Source: Platanthera guangdongensis
Taxonomy: Eukaryota; Streptophyta; Magnoliopsida; Asparagales; Orchidaceae
DNA length: 64,000 bases
Assembly (NCBI GenBank): GCA_039583875.1
Contig: CM077150.1
Coordinates: 182,656,375 to 182,720,374, forward strand
Reading direction: 5' to 3'
The notes beneath the pieces are model-generated. The model searched no databases, was not told the origin of the DNA, and saw only the letters and a list, made by a program, of their open reading frames with translations. This document shows, in pieces, positions 54,483-64,000 of the stretch. A program made the position numbers and the translations under genes. Numbering within the stretch: the stretch's first letter is position 1; each line of letters starts with the position of its first letter.

Positions 54483-54590
54483 CGACACGCCCGTGTCACC
54501 CGACACGCCCGTGTCACCCGACACGCCCGTGTCACCCGACACGCCCGTGTCACCCGACACGCCCGTGTCACCCGACACGCCCGTGTCACC
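54483..54590. repeat. six perfect 18-bp tandem repeats with CACGCCCGTG palindrome
   Basis: Six identical units CGACACGCCCGTGTCACC, each containing the inverted repeat GACACG-CC-CGTGTC. Related GTCACG-CC-CGTGAC words flank the run from 54380 to 55022. All are upstream of the TATA box at 55042. Confidence 0.95.
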
Positions 54591-55041
54591 CGACACGGGG
54601 CGTGACCCAAGCCCGTGTCCACCCGCTCGACGTTTTCAGCTCGACGATCGTCGACCTCCTCGACATGCCCAGAGTCACGCCCGTGACCTAGGGCCTGACA
54701 CCTCTTCCCGCTCGACGTTTTTCAACTCGACATTTTCCGCTCGACGTTTGTCGAGTGTCGACACCCCGACACGCCCAGAGTCACGCTCGTGACCTGGGGC
54801 GTGACTTCTCCACCTGGTCGACAAGACCCGTGCGACGACTTTCGGCGCGACCCGCGCCGAGATCGACCTCCTCGACACGCCCACCGTCACGTCCATGACC
54901 CGGGGCGTGACCAACGCGAGACCGACACGTGTCCAGCCCGCAGTCCACTTTCCCATCAAATCAACGGCCGCCATCAAGAATAGTGCTGACACGCCCCCTG
55001 ACACGCCCGTGCCAGAGGGCGTGTCCCATGAATTTTTTCCC

Positions 55042-55049
55042 TATAAATA
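55042..55049 (+). promoter_or_regulatory. TATA box of the Tat-type LTR
   Basis: CTATAAATAGCCCC, 830 bp into the LTR, just downstream of the palindrome array. Confidence 0.7.
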
Positions 55050-55623
55050 GCCCCTTGCTGTATGTAATCCTGTTCCCCTTTTGAACCATTTTGTATAGGA
55101 GTTATGCTGCTCGGATGAGTCCAAATGCCATGTAAGGGAAATTTCTCCCCCTCTCCTTTTTTTCTTAGCTTTGTAATCTTCGTTTTTAGCTTAATAAAAT
55201 TGTAGATTTTCTCTCTTTTTATGGATTTGGACTTCAACTATGTGGCTACTCTTATGCAATCATATTCTTATTTCATTTTAACTTAGTTTTAGTTCTTTTA
55301 AAGTGGGTGTGTGTGTATGAGTTTAGCTTTTTAGTTTTATGTTTTAGTTAATTTTCTTACTTAGTTTTGTTAACTTAGGTTTTTATAGCTTTCTATTTCA
55401 TTGTTATAAACCCGTAAAAATGATTTCAAGGTGATTTTCATTTCTTTTAACTTAGATTTTTCTTTTTAAGATGTAAAACTTTTTCGTTCTTTTTGTTTTA
55501 TTTCCACTTTTTAATCAGTTTTATGGAGTTATAGGAATGATTATATAGTTGTTTTAATTTTTCACGCACTTTGTTTTTCATTTTAAATTTTTGCTCTTTT
55601 TATTTTTTCGCTCTCTTTTTATG

Positions 55624-55770
55624 CATTTCTACCGCATTCTAGCGGTAGAAATGTATTTGTTTTGATTTTTCGAGCACTTGCATTTTCATTTTTATTTGCA
55701 AAACTTTCTTCCCGTTTAATTTTTCTTTTCACTTTTTATGCATTTCTACCGCATTCTAGCGGTAGAAATG
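55624..55770. repeat. duplicated stem-loop with 12-bp arms
   Basis: 55624-55653 and 55741-55770 are identical. Arms CATTTCTACCGC and GCGGTAGAAATG enclose the loop ATTCTA. Confidence 0.93.
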
Positions 55771-57098
55771 TAGTTATTTTAATTTTTCGGTAACTTAGTT
55801 TTTTGCAATTTTTTATGTATGCGCATTTATTTCCGCCTACTCGTTAAGAGTTAAATGGCGCATTGCTTTTATTTCCTTTCCAGTAGAGTATGTGAGTGTG
55901 TTTACTTTATGTTGTGTGAGTGAGTTTTAAATTTAGTAGAGTGCGTGTGTTTTACTTTCATGTCGAGAGAGTGTGTGCGTGTGTTGTATTTATTTAGTCC
56001 TACTCGTTTGAGTAGGACCCGCTTTCTTTCTCCCGCACATGCATTTGCGCCGGGACTCGCAATTTACAGCTTTCTTCAGTCCTACTTGTTTGAGTATGAC
56101 TTGCAATTTACTGCTTTATTTCCTTCTTTATTTTCCTGCTTTCATTTTATCGCTTTCATTTACTGCTTTCTTTATTGCTTTCCTCACAAGTCGTCCCCAT
56201 TCCGTTGAGTGGCTAACCGTTCTTAGCCCTCAGTATCGTAGAGCATTGGGATAAATAAAATAGCTTAAAATAATTAAAGGTCGTATTTTTCTAATTAATT
56301 AAAAGTACTTAAGGTTTGCCCGGGGTTAACGACGCGTAGGATCACATATCGATGTGTGGGCCCTATTTCCGTTTTTCATACGCTAGCCGAGAGGCTGTGC
56401 GTATGGATAGATCACCCCTTGACAAAGAGAGTTCCGCACTAACCCTCGAGAGAGGAAGCACGCCAACTCTACCGGATTGTGTTCCCCACCAAATAGCGGG
56501 GTTCTTAGCGTAATGCGGGCGTTAAGAGGAATCCTTCGTCGGACGAGAGCCCGGTCGAATAGTCTTAGCGTTCAGGTGAGTGATAGCCTTATAGCTAGGT
56601 GAGCTCATTTTAGTGGAACCTCCACGGCCAAGTCTCTGCCTTAATTAATTAGAAATTTAGGAGCTCTTTTTATTAAATGTCTATTTTGGTTCAATTGTTT
56701 TTTCGGTGCTATCGAGCTAAGCTCTTCATCGGCTCCACCTTCAAGCTTTCTTTTTATGCTTTCATTTTATGTTTTCTCTCTTTTTATTATATATAAAATA
56801 TTACCCGACAAGTAATTATCTGTAAAATAATAGTCCCCTCTAGGGAAGAATAGAAATAATCGAACCGACCCCGAGAACAATACGACCTCGATATTCCACC
56901 CGGAATATCCTGTACTACTCACGATAGGTGCACTTGCCTTCTTTCGTTAAAATTTGATCACAACCTTTTTTATATCCAAAATAAATAAATACGCGTGCCC
57001 CGTTTTCTAAATAAAAAACCACTTCCGCTTTACTTAAATAAAACCGCCGGGTCGCCGCGTGACCGTAATTACTTTTGGAGTTTTAACACATCAAGTTT

Positions 57099-57117
57099 TT
57101 GGCACCGTTGCCGGGGA
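57099..57117 (+). other. primer binding site of the Tat-type insertion
   Basis: TTGGCACCGTTGCCGGGGA, five bases after the LTR end; one base away from the common TTGGCGCCGTTGCCGGGGA. Confidence 0.85.
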
Positions 57118-57150
57118 CTTGATGCGATTCTTTGGAGTTTTAACGCATCA

Positions 57151-57191
57151 AGTATTTCTTGGGACTCCAAGTTAGACAGTCAGAGTATGGT
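57151..57191 (+). repeat. 41-bp direct duplication, right copy
   Basis: Repeats 54170-54210 with one mismatch (GAGTATGG for GAGGATGG) and then continues into pol. Confidence 0.92.
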
Positions 57192-57303
57192 CTATCCATA
57201 TCTTAATCTAAGTTCACCAAGGATTTAATTAAAAAAATTGGAATGGAGAGTGCCACTATAATGAAAACTCCTATGGGGTCAAATATGTCAATAGACAAGG
57301 ATG
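57192..57303 (+). pseudogene. pol: last pol fragment of C2
   Basis: Corresponds to 61914-62026 in C3 (ATTMKTPMGSNMSIDKD-like reading). It ends abruptly at the start of the duplicated flank. Confidence 0.8.
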
Positions 57304-57309
57304 AGAAAT

Positions 57310-57877
57310 CTCCCATTTACCTCTTTGTCGCTGATCGGGAAGAAGGCAGTCAATTCCCTTCGCTGCTTTATGTGTGGAACCACTACGTGCCGCCTAAAAG
57401 GGCTACCGCCGACAATCTATAATAGATTTGTTCCATTGAGACCCCTAATTTTTCCAGATTTGTCAACCTACAGATCTGCCTACGTAGTTCGTGATTTCAG
57501 TTCTTCTCACATTTTTTGCTCCTCTGCTGCAAGCGATTCTTGCTCAGATCGAGAAGTGGATTTCCTTACAAGCGATTCGTGATTCTTGCTCAGATGAGAA
57601 ATCTGGTCTTGTTCTTCTCAGAAATTGTTTCAAATCTCTTCACTTGGATCTTGTCGGATGGAGAACTCTTCATCTGTTTCCACGATGTTGTCTTCCTAAA
57701 TTTTCAGTGGATCAACATGAGAAAATCTAGATCTATTCTATAACAGATCCACTCCACTATTTTTATCCAAATCTTGTTATCCCAAGTTATTTCTTATCAA
57801 CAGTAAATGGAAAACCGTCTCTGGGAGAATCCAGATCTTGAAAGCTTTCGGATTGTGATCCAAGCTTGAGTTCTTTG
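57310..57877. repeat. duplicated flank, copy 2
   Basis: Matches 49588-50170 and runs straight into the C3 LTR. Confidence 0.8.
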
Positions 57878-59704
57878 TGTTGGGTCCATAGATCACAATG
57901 TCCTAGATTTGAAGAAGCTCCATAGGTCAATGCTATGCACATGATTGTATCTAATGTATGCTCTAATTTACTTATATGCAGGCCATCTATTGCTCTTTGA
58001 TTAGACATGTAGTCAGAATCACAATAACAATTGGACTCAAGATAGGTTGTTGGCAAAGTACAAAACTGGCTAAGTCCAGAAGTATTGAGTCAAGGTAATT
58101 AACTCAATGCCAAGAGGCTAAAAGTATTGACAGAACCTCAAGTAGTCAAAGTCTTAGTATTGCAGACAAGAAATCTGTCTAAGGACAGAGGCATTGAGTG
58201 AAGGCAGTTCACTCAACGTCCACTGAACTGGATTTCAGTTCAAGTATTTAAGCGTTGAGTGAATAATAGCCACTCAATGCCTCATCAAAAGGACAGTCAA
58301 AGACCAGAAGTGTTAAGTGTTGAAGCTGCACTCAACGCCTTCATGTATAGAAATTCAACCAAGTCCAGAAGCATTGAGTTATGAAGGATCACTCAACGCC
58401 TTAATAGTTAGAAGCCAAATGTCAAAAGCGTTGAGTATTGAAGGTTCAATCGATGCCTTAAGATGCAGAATTCTGCTAAGTGTTTTCTGCGTTGAGTGAC
58501 AAGGCTTTACTCAATTCCTACGCAGATTGACTTAAATTTATCAAGTCCACGAGCGCTGAGTCATGCAGATGTCATCACGAATTCAAATATTGCGAGATTT
58601 GCACACAAGATGACAAAAGGCGCTGCATGCCTTTAGTACAATATTTAATGAAAAAGAAGAGTTGCAGCTACCAACTCTGGATGGTCCATATTGCAAAAAG
58701 AGTCATTGGACGGCGGGATACAAAAGTTTAGTCCCGAGGTATTAAAAAGAGCTTTTTGGTCATCTTCTTCCTCGAGAGAAAAGTTGAAGAAGTTTTCCAG
58801 GAACTTATTCTTACAACAAGTCTGTGAACCACAGACAAAGTTTGGGTATTGAAGAAACAAAAGAACTGAAGAAACATTTCATCTTCAATAGCTAGATCAG
58901 AAAGTTCATTTTGAGTTAGAAGAAGAAGCAGACCAAACTTAAAGTTGTTGTTCATCTTCAAGGCCACAACACTCAACTATAATACATCCAAGGCTTGAAG
59001 AAATAATGTCCTGCAGTAATTTCCTTAGCACAAGATTAACTCTTAAAGATCTACATTCTTTGTGTTGTAAATAAGTTAGGGCTGAGCTTACTTAGTCCAG
59101 AAAGAAGGCTCAGTGGACACTTTCTCTGGAGTCAATCATCAACAACTTACTCCTTATGTAGGATCAATCTTGATCTGAGTTGTATGTCCAAAACATAAAA
59201 GTTGAGTGGTAGGATTTTGTTTAGAATCTGAGGTAGGGCATGTGTTCTTGAGGTTGGATTTGACCAGATCTGAGGTAGGAGATAATTTCTTTGAGTGTAG
59301 GGCTATCCTCCTATCCTGAGCTATAGGGCTTTTTGATAAGCCTGAGGTAGGTAATCTGGAGGATCACTGAGCTGTAGGAGTAAAGTTTACTCTGATTGTG
59401 TAGGGATAAGGCCTGAGGTAGGGCTTGAAGGAAGCTTGGGAGATCCTGAGGGATCTGTGTTGTAAGCTCTATGAGCCGAGATTTGGACGATATTCCCTTG
59501 TATAACACACTGTTAGAAAGGTGGGAGGAGAAGTGGATGTACCCATACCATGGTAAACAACTATAAATATAGGTATGATGTTGTTATTCTTGAAAGCTAA
59601 CATAAAATCAATCACACAACTCACCAAAGACTAAAAGTAGTCATAAAGATTTAAAAACTTATTCACCCCTAGGTATTTTGCTACTCTTGAAATAAAGACA
59701 TTCA
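57878..59704 (+). repeat. 5' LTR of copia C3
   Basis: TGTTGGGTCCATAGATCAC ... GACATTCA. It carries TTGAGTGAA/TTCACTCAA hairpins (58076-58515) and a hairpin array (59157-59490) as in C2. Confidence 0.9.
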
Positions 59705-59794
59705 AGTGGCATCAGATGGAGGTTATTCAACAAGGACTTAACAGTCTGAATAGATCAAGTGACTAAGAGGGAGGTTGAAACAAAGACTTTCTAA

Positions 59795-62101
59795 ATAGGC
59801 ATAAGCCAACTATGTGGCATTGGTTATGTCATTGTCTTCCACAAGGATGAGTGTCTGAGCAAAAGATCAAGTGACTAAGAGGTCATTTTGACAGGCACTA
59901 GGAGTGGAAATATTTATTGTTTAAACTTCTTATTTTTAAGTACATACTCACCTGTATGTCTGGTAGCAAACTAAAAAATCTCTTATTGTGTGCAATGACA
60001 CAAGAGGCTTGCTCACTTGAACTACAAGAAAATTAGCAAGCTCTTTAGTGAAGGGCTAGTCAGAAATGGACCCAATATAAGATGCACCAAAGAGGACATG
60101 TGTTCTGCATGCTGAAAGGGTAAGCAGACAAAAGCATCCTTTAAGAGCATTGGGGCCAAAGATTCAGAGAGGTGCTTGCACCTCTTGCATATGGACTTGT
60201 TTGGTCCTATGACAATTCATTGTCTAAGTAGGAAAGTCTACACACTTGTGATAGTTGATGACTTTTCCAAATTTGCTTGGGTTTTCTTTCTAAAGAAAAT
60301 TTCAGAAACCCTTGGCATCTTTGTGACCTTTGTTAGTCAAGTTTAGAATGAAAAGGACAGTTCCATGATCAAAATCAGAAGTGACCATGGTACTGAATTT
60401 CAGTTTGAAGTCAAGATAAAATTTTGTGAAGAAGACGGGATTCATCATGAGTTTTCTTCTCCAAGAACACTCCAGCAAAATGGTATTGTTGAGATGAAAA
60501 TAGAACTCTCATAGAAGCTGGCAGTTCACTACTCAATGACACCTCTCTCCCATAATACTTCTGGGCTGAGGCAGTGAACACTACATGTCATGTGTCAATA
60601 GAGCTTCTATCAACAAGTATCACAAGAATACTCCCTATGAGATTATGAAAGGCAAAAAATCAAATCTAGCCTATCTTAGGATCTTTGGAAGCAAGTGTTT
60701 TGTGCTCAATAATGGGAAGTCATGCTTGACAAAGTTTGCTGTCAAATCCTATGAAGAATTTTTTATTGGGTACAACAACCATAGAAAATCCTATAGAGTC
60801 TACAATTTGAAAAATCAAGTTGTGGTAGAGTCAGTCAATGTTGTATTTGATGAATCATCTATGATTAACAGTAAGCTGCCTAGCTCCTCTAGATCTGCAG
60901 GTGTGGAATTATAAATGGATAAACTAACCGTCAAGGATACTCCTCTACTGCCCAAGAGGAAAATGATGGTGTGTGTATTCCTGAAGAGGACTAAGTATAC
61001 GGTATATGGGTGAAGACTATCAGGATCCAGCCATGAAGGTTCATGATGCTGAAGAAAGAATGACACCATCTGTTAGGCATTTGAGGGATCATCCCAAAAA
61101 TCAGATCATAGGAGATGCTAGACAAGGGGTTATAATAATGAGGAGAAGCCTCAACGTTGTTATGTACTCCAACTTTCTATCTCATGTTGAACCTAAAAGG
61201 TTTTAAGATGATAGCATAGACCCATTTTGGATTGTGGATATGGAAGAAGAACTGAACCTGTTCAAGAGATGCAAGGTCTAGAAGCTGGTTCCCAGACCAC
61301 AAGGACATAAAATCATTGGAACCAAGTGGATATATAAGAATAAACTTGATGGGAATGGTGTTATAATCAAGAATAAAGCTAGGCTGGTTGCCAAGGGATA
61401 CAGGGATGATGAAGGTATTGATTTTGATCAAACTTTTGCGCCAATAGCTAGATTGGAAGTTATAAGACAGTTCCTTCTATATGTTGCACATAAAGGATTC
61501 AAGGTCTACCAAATGGATGTAAAGTCAGCTTTCCTAAATAGTGACCTAAAAGAGGAGGTCTATGATGAGCAACATTCAGGTTTTGTTAAACCTAACTTTC
61601 CTGATTATGTATTTAAGCTTAGAAAAGCTTTTTGTGGGTTAAAGCAAGCCCCTATGGCATGGTAAGAAACCCTATCTAGCTTGCTTTTTGGGAGCAAATT
61701 CTCAAGGGGAAAGATAGAAAAGATATTATTCCTTAGGGAAGTTAAGTGTAAGATTATTCTAGTCCAAATTTATGTAGATGGCATAATATTTGGGTCTACT
61801 GATGATGACCTTTATAATAAGTTTGTTAAACTTATGTAAGGGAAATTTGAGATGAGCTGTATGAGTGATCTCAAGTATTTCTTGGGACTCCAAGTAAGAC
61901 AGTAAGAGGATGGTATGTCCATCTCTCAGTCTAAGTTCACCAAGGAGTTAATTAAAAAATTTGGAATGGAGAGTGCCACCATAATGAAAACTCCTATGGG
62001 GTCAAATATGTCAATAGACAAGGATGCGATAGGAAAACATGTTGATGAAACTTTGTATAAAGGCATAATTGGCTCCCTACTCTACCTTACTACAAGTAGA
62101 C
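59795..62101 (+). pseudogene. pol: degraded pol (integrase, RT) of C3
   Basis: Better preserved than C2. Readable parts: integrase LHMDLFGPM and RSDHGTEFQ; integrase C-terminal frame 60585-60914 (NTPYEIMKGKKSNLAYLRI); RT frame 61453-61665 ([12 protein letters not shown]). The catalytic motif is YVDG (61771-61782), with the second Asp lost. A late frame, 61915-62100 (MSISQSKFTKELIKKFGM), runs into the inserted LTR. Confidence 0.82.
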
Positions 62102-64000
62102 TAATGGTTAAAACTCGCGGAGGCCCTGGTCGCTTTTATTTATGTGATGGACTATTTGTTTAGGAAGGACGAGGCACGCAGATTTATTTGATATAAAAAG
62201 TTGAAACCTAGTTTTAACGAAAGGAGGCAAGTGCACCTATTGCGTGTAGTACAAGATATTCCGGTGGGGAATATCGGGGTCGTATTTTTCTTGGGGATGG
62301 GTTGATTATTTCTACTCTTCCCTGGAGGGTCTATTATTCTACCAAAGATAACTTGTCGGGTTATTATTTAAATAACATGATTATATATAGAAGCAGAAAA
62401 TAAAAGCAGAAAAAGCCGATGAAGAAATAGCCCATCGGTACCGAAACGTATTTGAACTAAAATAACTTTTAATAACTAGAGATCCTAAATTTCAAATTAA
62501 TTAAGGCGACGACTTTTCCGTGAAGGTTCCATAAAAATGAGCTCAACTATCTCTAGGACTATGACTCACCTGAACATTAAGACTATTCGACCGGGTTCTC
62601 GTTTGATGAAGGATTCCTCTTAATGCTCGCATTACTCTAAGAACCCCGATATTGGGTGGGGAACCTAATCCGATTGAATTCTACGCCTCCTCTCTCGAGG
62701 GTTAGTGCAGAACTCCCTTTACCGAAGAGTGATCGGTCCATACGCACGTCCTCTCGGCAAGGTTGCGTATGAACAGCAAAAGTAGAGACCACACATCGAT
62801 TTGTGGTTCTACGCATCGTATACCAGTGATAAACCTTAAGTAATTTTAATTAAATAGAAAAAGTGGACCTTTAGTTATTTAAAGCGATTTTATCTGTCTC
62901 AATGTTCTTCGATACTGAGGGGTAAGAGCGATTTGCCACTCATCGGAATGGGGACGGCTTAAGAAAAGAAAATTCATCATTGAAAATACAAGTCCTACTC
63001 AAATGAGTAGGCGGGATATGAAAGCGATAAAGAAAGTATTAAAGAAAGATGTAAATTGCAAGTCTTACTAAAACGAGTAGGCGGGAAATGAAAGCTGAAA
63101 ATAATGCAGTAAAGTGCGAGTCCTACTCAAACGAGTAGGCGAGAAATGAAAGCTAAAAATTGCGAGTCGTACTCAAATGAGTATGCGGGAAATGACAACT
63201 CCTACTCAAACGAGTAGGCGGGAAATTGCGAGTCCTACTCAAATGAGTAGGCAAGAAATTAAACCAGTAAAAGCTATCTCATACACACAACTCTACATGA
63301 AAAAGGAAAGCAAAAACAAAAACTATAAAATTAACCCCATACACTCATGCACACTTCATAAAAAAGGGAAAAACAAAGTTATCTAAAAATTAAAATGATT
63401 ATATTTCTACTCCTAGAACTTGATAAAAATGCATAAAAAGAGAAAATAAAAGTCACAGAAGGAAAAAATATTTTTAAATAAAAGCAAAATCAAAGTGTTC
63501 GAAAAGTTAAAATAACGACTTTTTCATTCTTATAACTTTATAAAAGTGGAAATAAAAATTAACGGAACCAAAAGTTAACGAAATAAAGGGTAAAAACTAA
63601 GTTAGAGAAAAATGAAAATACTTTAAATCCACTTTTATAATTTCATAAAAATGAAAAAAAGCACAAAATCCTAAACCTAAACATAATTAAGTAACAAAAT
63701 AACAAATACATAAAAGCATAAATCTATTCTCATGCACACACACACACATATAGAAAAATAAAGAAAAACACAAGGCAAATAAGATTACTTAAGGAGGGGC
63801 ACTCAGATGCATTCCAATGAGATATAAGGAGAAGAAAAACACATATTTTATTAAGACAAAAAGAAGTTACAAAAAAGTAAAAACAAAAACTAAAGAGAGG
63901 GGGAGAAAATTCTCCATACATATCATGGGAAAGCACCCAAGAAGCCCCAACCCTAAGCAAAATGGTCCAAAAATTCGAACCCCTTGCCCTTACAGCAAGG
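62102..64000 (-). repeat. Tat/Athila-type LTR on the minus strand (runs off the window)
   Basis: Its plus-strand start TAATGGTTAAAACTC is a decayed complement of GAGTTTTAAC-CATCA, and 62220-62960 is the inverted counterpart of 56190-56930 in the plus-strand LTR. The sequence near 63965-64000 matches the inverted stretch just after the TATA box at 55042. The LTR therefore continues past 64000. It lies within C3 pol. No genes are seen. Confidence 0.8.
62988..63255. repeat. six CCTACTC / GAGTAGG palindromes
   Basis: CCTACTC-aaat-GAGTAGG or CCTACTC-aaac-GAGTAGG, near 62990, 63050, 63119, 63165, 63200 and 63232, each followed by CGGGAAATGA or similar. The plus-strand relative has one perfect and one decayed copy (55998, 56079), so this array expanded in one lineage. 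Confidence 0.88.

Larger units (their letters stand above)
54211..57093 (+). repeat. Tat/Athila-type LTR, plus strand
   Basis: 2883 bp, TGATGAATTG ... TTAACACATCA. It has palindromic CACGCCCGTG arrays (54380-55022), a TATA box at 55042-55049, two identical 30-bp stem-loops (55624-55653, 55741-55770), TCCTACTC-gttt-GAGTAGGA near 55998, and a conserved GC-rich part (56190-57060) that also occurs inverted at 62220-62960. Small frames within it are not coding. Confidence 0.85.
54211..57150 (+). mobile_element. Tat-type LTR insertion (nearly solo LTR) in C2
   Basis: A full LTR, 54211-57093, is followed by a primer site (57099-57117) and a 31-bp piece 57120-57150 that begins TGATGCG and ends CGCATCA, like a collapsed second LTR. 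The whole internal region and most of the 3' LTR are gone. The flanks are a 41-bp direct repeat rather than the usual 5 bp. Confidence 0.82.
50171..57303 (+). mobile_element. gag-less SIRE-type copia derivative C2 (truncated, interrupted)
   Basis: 5' LTR 50171-51997, primer site, then pol remnants to 54210, a Tat-type LTR insertion to 57150, and a last pol piece 57151-57303. The 3' LTR is absent: the element ends inside the RNase H-proximal region at the junction with the duplicated flank. Gag and most of the protease are missing; the primer site is followed within 100 bp by the pre-integrase region. Confidence 0.88.
57878..62101 (+). mobile_element. gag-less SIRE-type copia derivative C3 (3' truncated)
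   Basis: 5' LTR 57878-59704 (1827 bp, the same length as in C2), primer site TGGCATCAGAT at 59707-59717, the same gag-less junction, then pol remnants until a minus-strand LTR interrupts at 62102. Shared deletion and shared flank show that C2 and C3 are copies of one segment. Confidence 0.88.

Noticed and set aside
54470..54792. Repeated Thr-Arg-Pro and Gly-Val-Ser-Gly frames
   Set aside because: Products of the 18-bp tandem repeats.
55945..56254. Hydrophobic frames in the Tat LTR
   Set aside because: T-rich non-coding leader; two overlapping frames give equally meaningless peptides.

Overview
This window is plant nuclear DNA made almost entirely of LTR retrotransposons, several of them nested inside one another. 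I found no host gene, no RNA gene and no bacterial feature. Evidence for a flowering plant: primer binding sites complementary to plant initiator tRNA-Met, a chromodomain-type Ty3/gypsy polyprotein, Ty1/copia elements of the SIRE (Maximus) type with an extra ORF after pol, and Tat/Athila-type LTRs next to the primer site TTGGCnCCGTTGCCGGGGA. The species cannot be named from the sequence.

Layout. 1-16157: two nearly identical Tekay/Del-type chromovirus units in tandem that share the middle LTR (internal A, LTR 4933-7839, internal B, LTR 13238-16157). Each gag-pol is one long frame broken by the same three stop codons. 16158-49322: a nest. The oldest layer is a SIRE-type copia element, here 'C00' (3' tail 16158-16536, 3' LTR 16537-17889 plus 48142-49322). 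Its LTR holds copia 'C0' (17890-48141). The 5' LTR of C0 holds a minus-strand Tat/Athila-like non-autonomous element (19958-39082). One LTR of that element holds copia 'C1' (20959-33444, perfect AACTT target duplication). 49323-62101: two related gag-less copia derivatives, 'C2' and 'C3', each preceded by the same approximately 580-bp flank. C2 is split by a Tat-type LTR insertion (54211-57150) flanked by a 41-bp direct duplication. 62102-64000: the end of a related Tat-type LTR on the minus strand.

All the protein-coding content is retrotransposon machinery: gag capsid and zinc knuckles, aspartic protease, reverse transcriptase, RNase H, integrase and, in C1, an env-position ORF. Every copy carries stops, frameshifts, deletions or dead active sites, so nothing here looks autonomous today.

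The most unusual material is not protein coding. (1) The copia LTRs carry long arrays of short hairpins. Each hairpin has a different stem, but the linker is constant (...T-GAG-(n)TGTA-G...), and the closing pair is usually G with T, which suggests pairing as RNA. (2) Every LTR family here carries an array of short perfect palindromes. The words GTGTCGACAC, GGTGTCGACACC, GTCGAGCTCAGCTCGAC and GACACG-CC-CGTGTC recur in unrelated Ty1/copia and Ty3/gypsy lineages. In C1 the GTGTCGACAC array sits upstream of a TATA box twice: in the LTR, and again inside the element in front of the env-position ORF. These are the best candidates for an undescribed system.
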